From Haemophilus sp. (GTDB taxonomy: Bacteria; Pseudomonadota; Gammaproteobacteria; Enterobacterales; Pasteurellaceae): DNA of 64,000 nucleotides. Where the stretch lies: contig JAHZCD010000003.1 of NCBI GenBank assembly GCA_019423025.1, positions 124,001-188,000 on the forward strand, given 5' to 3'. Under the pieces are notes generated by a model. The model was not told the DNA's origin, did not search any database, and worked only from the letters and a program-made list of their open reading frames with translations. Positions 61,092-64,000 of this stretch are shown piece by piece. Both the position numbers and the translations under genes were made by a program. Within the stretch, counting starts at the first letter, position 1. Every line of letters begins with the position of its first letter.

Positions 61092-61406
61092 ATGAATAAA
61101 GTTATCAGAAGTCACCTCTTTACGGCTGAACGCGCTTGGGGATCCCTTGATATTACCAATATGAATGGCATTTCCGTTCGTCTTCACTGGACAGATAAAC
61201 CTTACAAATGGCATATCAATGACGGTGAAGAAGTCTTTGCTGTCATGGATGGGACAGTGGAAATGCGCTACAAAGAAGAAGGCCAAGAGAAAACCGTATT
61301 GCTCCATACGGGTGATATTTTTTATGCGGGTATCGGTACCGAACATGTAGCTCATCCACAAGGCGAAGCGCGCATATTAGTCATAGAGAAAGAAGACAGC
61401 ATTTAA
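61092..61406 (+). CDS. Small cupin-domain protein
   Basis: A 104-residue single-domain cupin. The centre reads WHINDGEEVFAVMDGTVEMR followed by VLLHTGDIFYAGIGTEHVAH, the two cupin motifs with a glutamate and a histidine as likely metal ligands. Small cupins bind metals, sugars or act as regulators; the substrate is unknown. It starts 11 bases after polA and 18 bases before the desulfidase-like gene, so the three may be one transcript. Confidence 0.8.
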   Translation: MNKVIRSHLFTAERAWGSLDITNMNGISVRLHWTDKPYKWHINDGEEVFAVMDGTVEMRYKEEGQEKTVLLHTGDIFYAGIGTEHVAHPQGEARILVIEKEDSI

Positions 61407-61424
61407 CAGATTAAAAAGAATTTT

Positions 61425-62729
61425 ATGAATCAAGAAAGACTCAACGAAATCGAAAAACCATTAATTCAAATTGTAGAACGAGATGTGGTTCCGGCTCTGG
61501 GCTGTACTGAACCTATCTCTTTAGCACTTGCCGCAGCAACGGCAGCCAAATATTTAGGCAAAACACCGGAACGTATTGAAGCTAAAGTATCACCAAACTT
61601 AATGAAAAATGGATTGGGCGTTGCAGTACCGGGAACGGGCATGGTCGGCTTGCCTATTGCTGCGGCAATTGGTGCTTTAGGTGGCGACCCTGAGGGTGAA
61701 TTAGAAGTATTAAAACACATCACACCAGAACAAGTTTCACAAGCCAAAGCGATGCTTGATAACAAGCTGGTGAATGTGGATATTCATCAAACCGATCATA
61801 TTTTATATTCGGAAGCCGTGTTGTTTGCAGATAAGGACCGAGTGAAAGTAGCCATTCAAGATCAACACACAAACATCATTTTAATTGAAAAAAATGGCGA
61901 AGTTGTTTTTGAGAAAGAACACGATGAATGTGCTGATTGCGATCCTTATGATATTTTCAAACAGGTGAGCGCACGTGAAATCTTTGAATTTTCTTGTGAA
62001 GTCCAGCTCGATAAAATCAGCTTTGTCGGACAAGCTGCCGCACTCAACCGTGCTTTGTCTGACGAAGGATTACGCGAAAATTACGGTTTGCACATTGGCA
62101 GAACATTGCGTAAACAAGTCGGTAGCGGTTTAATGTCAGACGATTTGCTCAGCAAAATTATGATCGAAACCACTGCAGCCTCCGATGCGCGTATGGGTGG
62201 GGCTACATTGCCAGCAATGAGCAATTCTGGTTCAGGCAACCAAGGGATTGCCGCGACTATGCCCGTGGTTGTGGTCGCCGATTATTTAAACGTGAATGAA
62301 GAAAAACGTCTCCGAGCCCTCTTCTTATCACACTTAATGGCTATTTATATCCACAGCAAATTACCTAAACTGTCAGCCCTTTGTGCGGTAACAACTGCCT
62401 CTATGGGGAGCTGTGCAGGCATTGCCTATTTGCTTACGGGCAAATTTGAAACCGTGAGCATGGGGATTTGCAGCATGATTGGTGACATCAGCGGAATCAT
62501 CTGCGATGGCGCATCCAATAGCTGTGCAATGAAAGTATCCACCAGCGTAGCTTCTGGCTATAAATCAGTTCTCATGGCAATGGATGAAACCCATGTGACA
62601 GGCAATGAAGGTATCGTTGAACACGATCTCGATCGCACTATCGACAATCTATGCTCGATCGCTTCGAAGAGTATGCATCATATTGATCGCCAAGTGATTG
62701 AAATTATGGTGAGTAAACCTTGTCCTTAA
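61425..62729 (+). CDS. L-cysteine desulfidase-like protein (UPF0597 family)
   Basis: A 434-residue UPF0597/YhaM-type protein. E. coli CyuA (YhaM) breaks cysteine to pyruvate, ammonia and sulfide with an oxygen-sensitive Fe-S cluster. Signatures include VVPALGCTEPISLALAAATA near residue 20 (with the cysteine ligand), a mid-region cysteine pair in HDECADCDPYDIF, and MSNSGSGNQGIAATMPV near residue 265. The other cluster cysteines lie in the C-terminal half (GSCAGIAYL, ICDGASNSCAMK). It directly follows the cupin gene. A serine or threonine substrate cannot be excluded. Confidence 0.85.
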   Translation: MNQERLNEIEKPLIQIVERDVVPALGCTEPISLALAAATAAKYLGKTPERIEAKVSPNLMKNGLGVAVPGTGMVGLPIAAAIGALGGDPEGELEVLKHITPEQVSQAKAMLDNKLVNVDIHQTDHILYSEAVLFADKDRVKVAIQDQHTNIILIEKNGEVVFEKEHDECADCDPYDIFKQVSAREIFEFSCEVQLDKISFVGQAAALNRALSDEGLRENYGLHIGRTLRKQVGSGLMSDDLLSKIMIETTAASDARMGGATLPAMSNSGSGNQGIAATMPVVVVADYLNVNEEKRLRALFLSHLMAIYIHSKLPKLSALCAVTTASMGSCAGIAYLLTGKFETVSMGICSMIGDISGIICDGASNSCAMKVSTSVASGYKSVLMAMDETHVTGNEGIVEHDLDRTIDNLCSIASKSMHHIDRQVIEIMVSKPCP

Positions 62730-62793
62730 TGAAAATAAAGAGCGGTGAAAAATCCATATAATTTTTTACCTCTCTCATTGTGTATAATTTTAA

Positions 62794-63159
62794 TTAGAGT
62801 TTATTTTGAAAAGAACTAATAAAAGCAATTAATGCTGATTTTTGCTGTTCCGATAGTCCAATAATCATCTTCAACAAAACTTCATCTAACATTGTCATTT
62901 TTTCATTATCACCCACACCGTAACGCAACCATTCTGGTTTAACTGATAACCACTTAGATAATGTTTCAATTTTATCCATTGATGGAATAGCCAAACCATT
63001 AAGCCATTTATGTACGGCTTGTTGAGTAACAGACTCATTTGGGTGTTGTAAATTAAATTTAGTTGCTATTTCACTTGTCTTCAAATTCTGCATAGCCATT
63101 GCTGAAAGAGCTAGTTTTAAACGTGCACTAAATTTTTCTTTTTCACTTAATATTTTCAT
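62794..63159 (-). CDS. HTH regulator divergent from alx
   Basis: A 121-residue protein with a phage-repressor-like helix-turn-helix: KTSEIATKFNLQHPNESVTQ, then QQAVHKWLNGLAIPSMDKIE (about residues 25-70), and a helical C-terminus. It lacks a peptidase domain, so it is not a full CI/LexA-type repressor. The start at 63159 (MKILSEKEKF) is preferred to an upstream frame of hydrophobic residues. It is divergent from alx, with two palindromes in between that are natural targets for it. Confidence 0.7.
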   Translation of the reverse strand: MKILSEKEKFSARLKLALSAMAMQNLKTSEIATKFNLQHPNESVTQQAVHKWLNGLAIPSMDKIETLSKWLSVKPEWLRYGVGDNEKMTMLDEVLLKMIIGLSEQQKSALIAFISSFQNKL

Positions 63160-63197
63160 AATGAAAATAATTATGACGAAATCCAAAAAGATCTTGT

Positions 63198-63234
63198 AAA
63201 CCATTTAGGTTTTTATATAAACTATATTGGTTTA
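63198..63234. promoter_or_regulatory. Twin palindromic operators between HTH gene and alx
   Basis: AAACC-ATTTA-GGTTT (63198-63212) and AAAC-TATATT-GGTTT (63219-63233) are similar dyads one helical turn apart. They lie across the divergent promoters. Confidence 0.55.
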
Positions 63235-63259
63235 TAGATTTTCATTTTAGGTTTCATCT

Positions 63260-64000
63260 ATGCATCATTTTGGATTTCCTTTCGAGGTTTTGGTTGTTTT
63301 CTTCTGTGCAATTTTATTCTCAATTTATATTGACTTAGTTTCTCACCGACATAGTAAAGAAATTACCGTAAAAAATGCCGCTCTTTGGTCAATTTTTTGG
63401 ATTTCATTGGCATTATCGTTCTACTTTTATCTTTATTTCCGCTTTGAGCCGGAATGGGCAGATCTCTATCTTGCCGGTTATGTACTTGAAAAAAGTTTAT
63501 CCATTGATAACTTGATGGTATTTGTTGCGATCTTTACATCTTTTGGTATCAAAGATCACCTTCAACACCGTATTCTTTATTGGGGAATCTTAGGCGCATT
63601 GATTTTCCGAGCTATTTTCGTTGTAATTGGAACAGGATTATTTGCCGCCAGTCCTTGGATTGGATTTATCTTTGCTGCATTTGTACTTTGGAGTGGTTGG
63701 AAAATGCTACGAGGCGGAGATGATAATGAAGAAGAAATCGAAGACTATACTCATCACTGGAGTGTTCGTTTAGTAGGGAAAATGATGCCTGTTTTCCCAA
63801 AACTATTGCAAGAAAAATTCTTTGTAAAACATAACGAATTAAATGCAGATCAAATAGTTTCCGTTACTCGTCAAGGTTTTCGTTACGCAACGCCTGCATT
63901 TTTATGTTTAATGGCAATTGAAACATCTGATGTAGCATTTGCCTTTGACTCAGTACCTGCTGTTATTGCTGTGACTCAAGAACCATTACTCGTTTATGCT
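63260..64000 (+). CDS. alx: Alx/TerC family membrane protein, N-terminal part (cut at window end)
   Basis: A polytopic protein open for 247 codons to the window edge. It begins MHHFGFPFEVLVVFFCAILF and shows the family's LEKSLSIDNLMVFVAIFTSF, VLWSGWKMLRGG and ETSDVAFAFDSVPAV motifs, where the acidic residues in the two DN/SD motifs bind metal. E. coli Alx exports manganese under alkaline conditions. About 80 residues are missing. It has no yybP-ykoY riboswitch-sized leader here (about 100 bases to the divergent gene). Confidence 0.88.
   Translation, partial: MHHFGFPFEVLVVFFCAILFSIYIDLVSHRHSKEITVKNAALWSIFWISLALSFYFYLYFRFEPEWADLYLAGYVLEKSLSIDNLMVFVAIFTSFGIKDHLQHRILYWGILGALIFRAIFVVIGTGLFAASPWIGFIFAAFVLWSGWKMLRGGDDNEEEIEDYTHHWSVRLVGKMMPVFPKLLQEKFFVKHNELNADQIVSVTRQGFRYATPAFLCLMAIETSDVAFAFDSVPAVIAVTQEPLLVYA

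Noticed and set aside
1..64000. tRNA or rRNA genes
   Set aside because: No T-arm or rRNA signatures were seen on either strand on reading; a covariance-model scan would settle this.

Overview
The window looks like a chromosome segment of Haemophilus (Pasteurellaceae), most likely H. parainfluenzae or a close relative. Three things point there. The 9-bp Haemophilus DNA uptake core (AAGTGCGGT or its complement) occurs about 50 times, often as inverted pairs that also act as terminators. GC content is about 40%. The housekeeping proteins (ArcA, NhaB/FadR, GlyA, PurHD, BamD and others) are typical Pasteurellaceae versions. Species is inferred, not proven. No tRNA, rRNA, complete insertion sequence or CRISPR array was seen.

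Layout. 1-5.6 kb: the end of lipA, a YdgA-like protein, adk, ampG and galE. 5.8-9.1 kb: an S8 subtilase autotransporter divergent from galE, with a perfect CRP-type site between them. 9.2-13.6 kb: the formaldehyde detoxification pair adhC-fghA with its MerR-type regulator, flanked by two small AT-rich orphan genes. Each orphan lies just downstream of a copy of the 3' end of ppa; one copy is the real gene, the other a decayed duplicate. 13.8-16.7 kb: a purine permease with a PurR box, and trhP.

16.7-21.4 kb is the accessory island. It is a wrecked type I-C CRISPR-Cas locus: remnants of cas3, cas4 and cas1 lie in the canonical order and strand, while cas5, cas8c, cas7, cas2 and the array are not seen. 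Between the remnants sit a Mor-type activator fragment, an intact XRE regulator plus ImmA/IrrE metallopeptidase pair with a palindromic operator, a 46-aa cysteine-rich mini-protein, and an unrecognised 252-aa protein. The sequence between cas4 and cas1 carries uptake-sequence and hairpin motifs typical of commensal Neisseria, which suggests inter-genus exchange. A candidate small RNA lies just before the island.

21.4-64 kb is conserved core: queA-tgt; yajC-secD-secF; mog-glnB-permease; clpB; 6S RNA with fau; bamD; rluD-pgeF; rsmE-yqgE-ruvX; fadR and nhaB; dsbB; glyA; two tandem paralogous lipoproteins; purH-purD-DUF711 with a PurR box and a MITE-like repeat; doxX; dsbD; arcA; smpB; the alternative ribosomal proteins L31B/L36B behind a Fur/Zur-like box; obgE, an EamA transporter, rpmA and rplU; ispB-queH; zapA; polA; a cupin; a cysteine desulfidase-like gene; and an XRE regulator divergent from an Alx/TerC membrane protein that is cut by the window end.

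Together the core covers envelope assembly and disulfide chemistry (BamD, SecDF, DsbB/DsbD, AmpG), purine supply under PurR, queuosine tRNA modification (QueA, Tgt, QueH) and redox control (ArcA). The novelty lies in the island and in the orphan cassettes linked to ppa.
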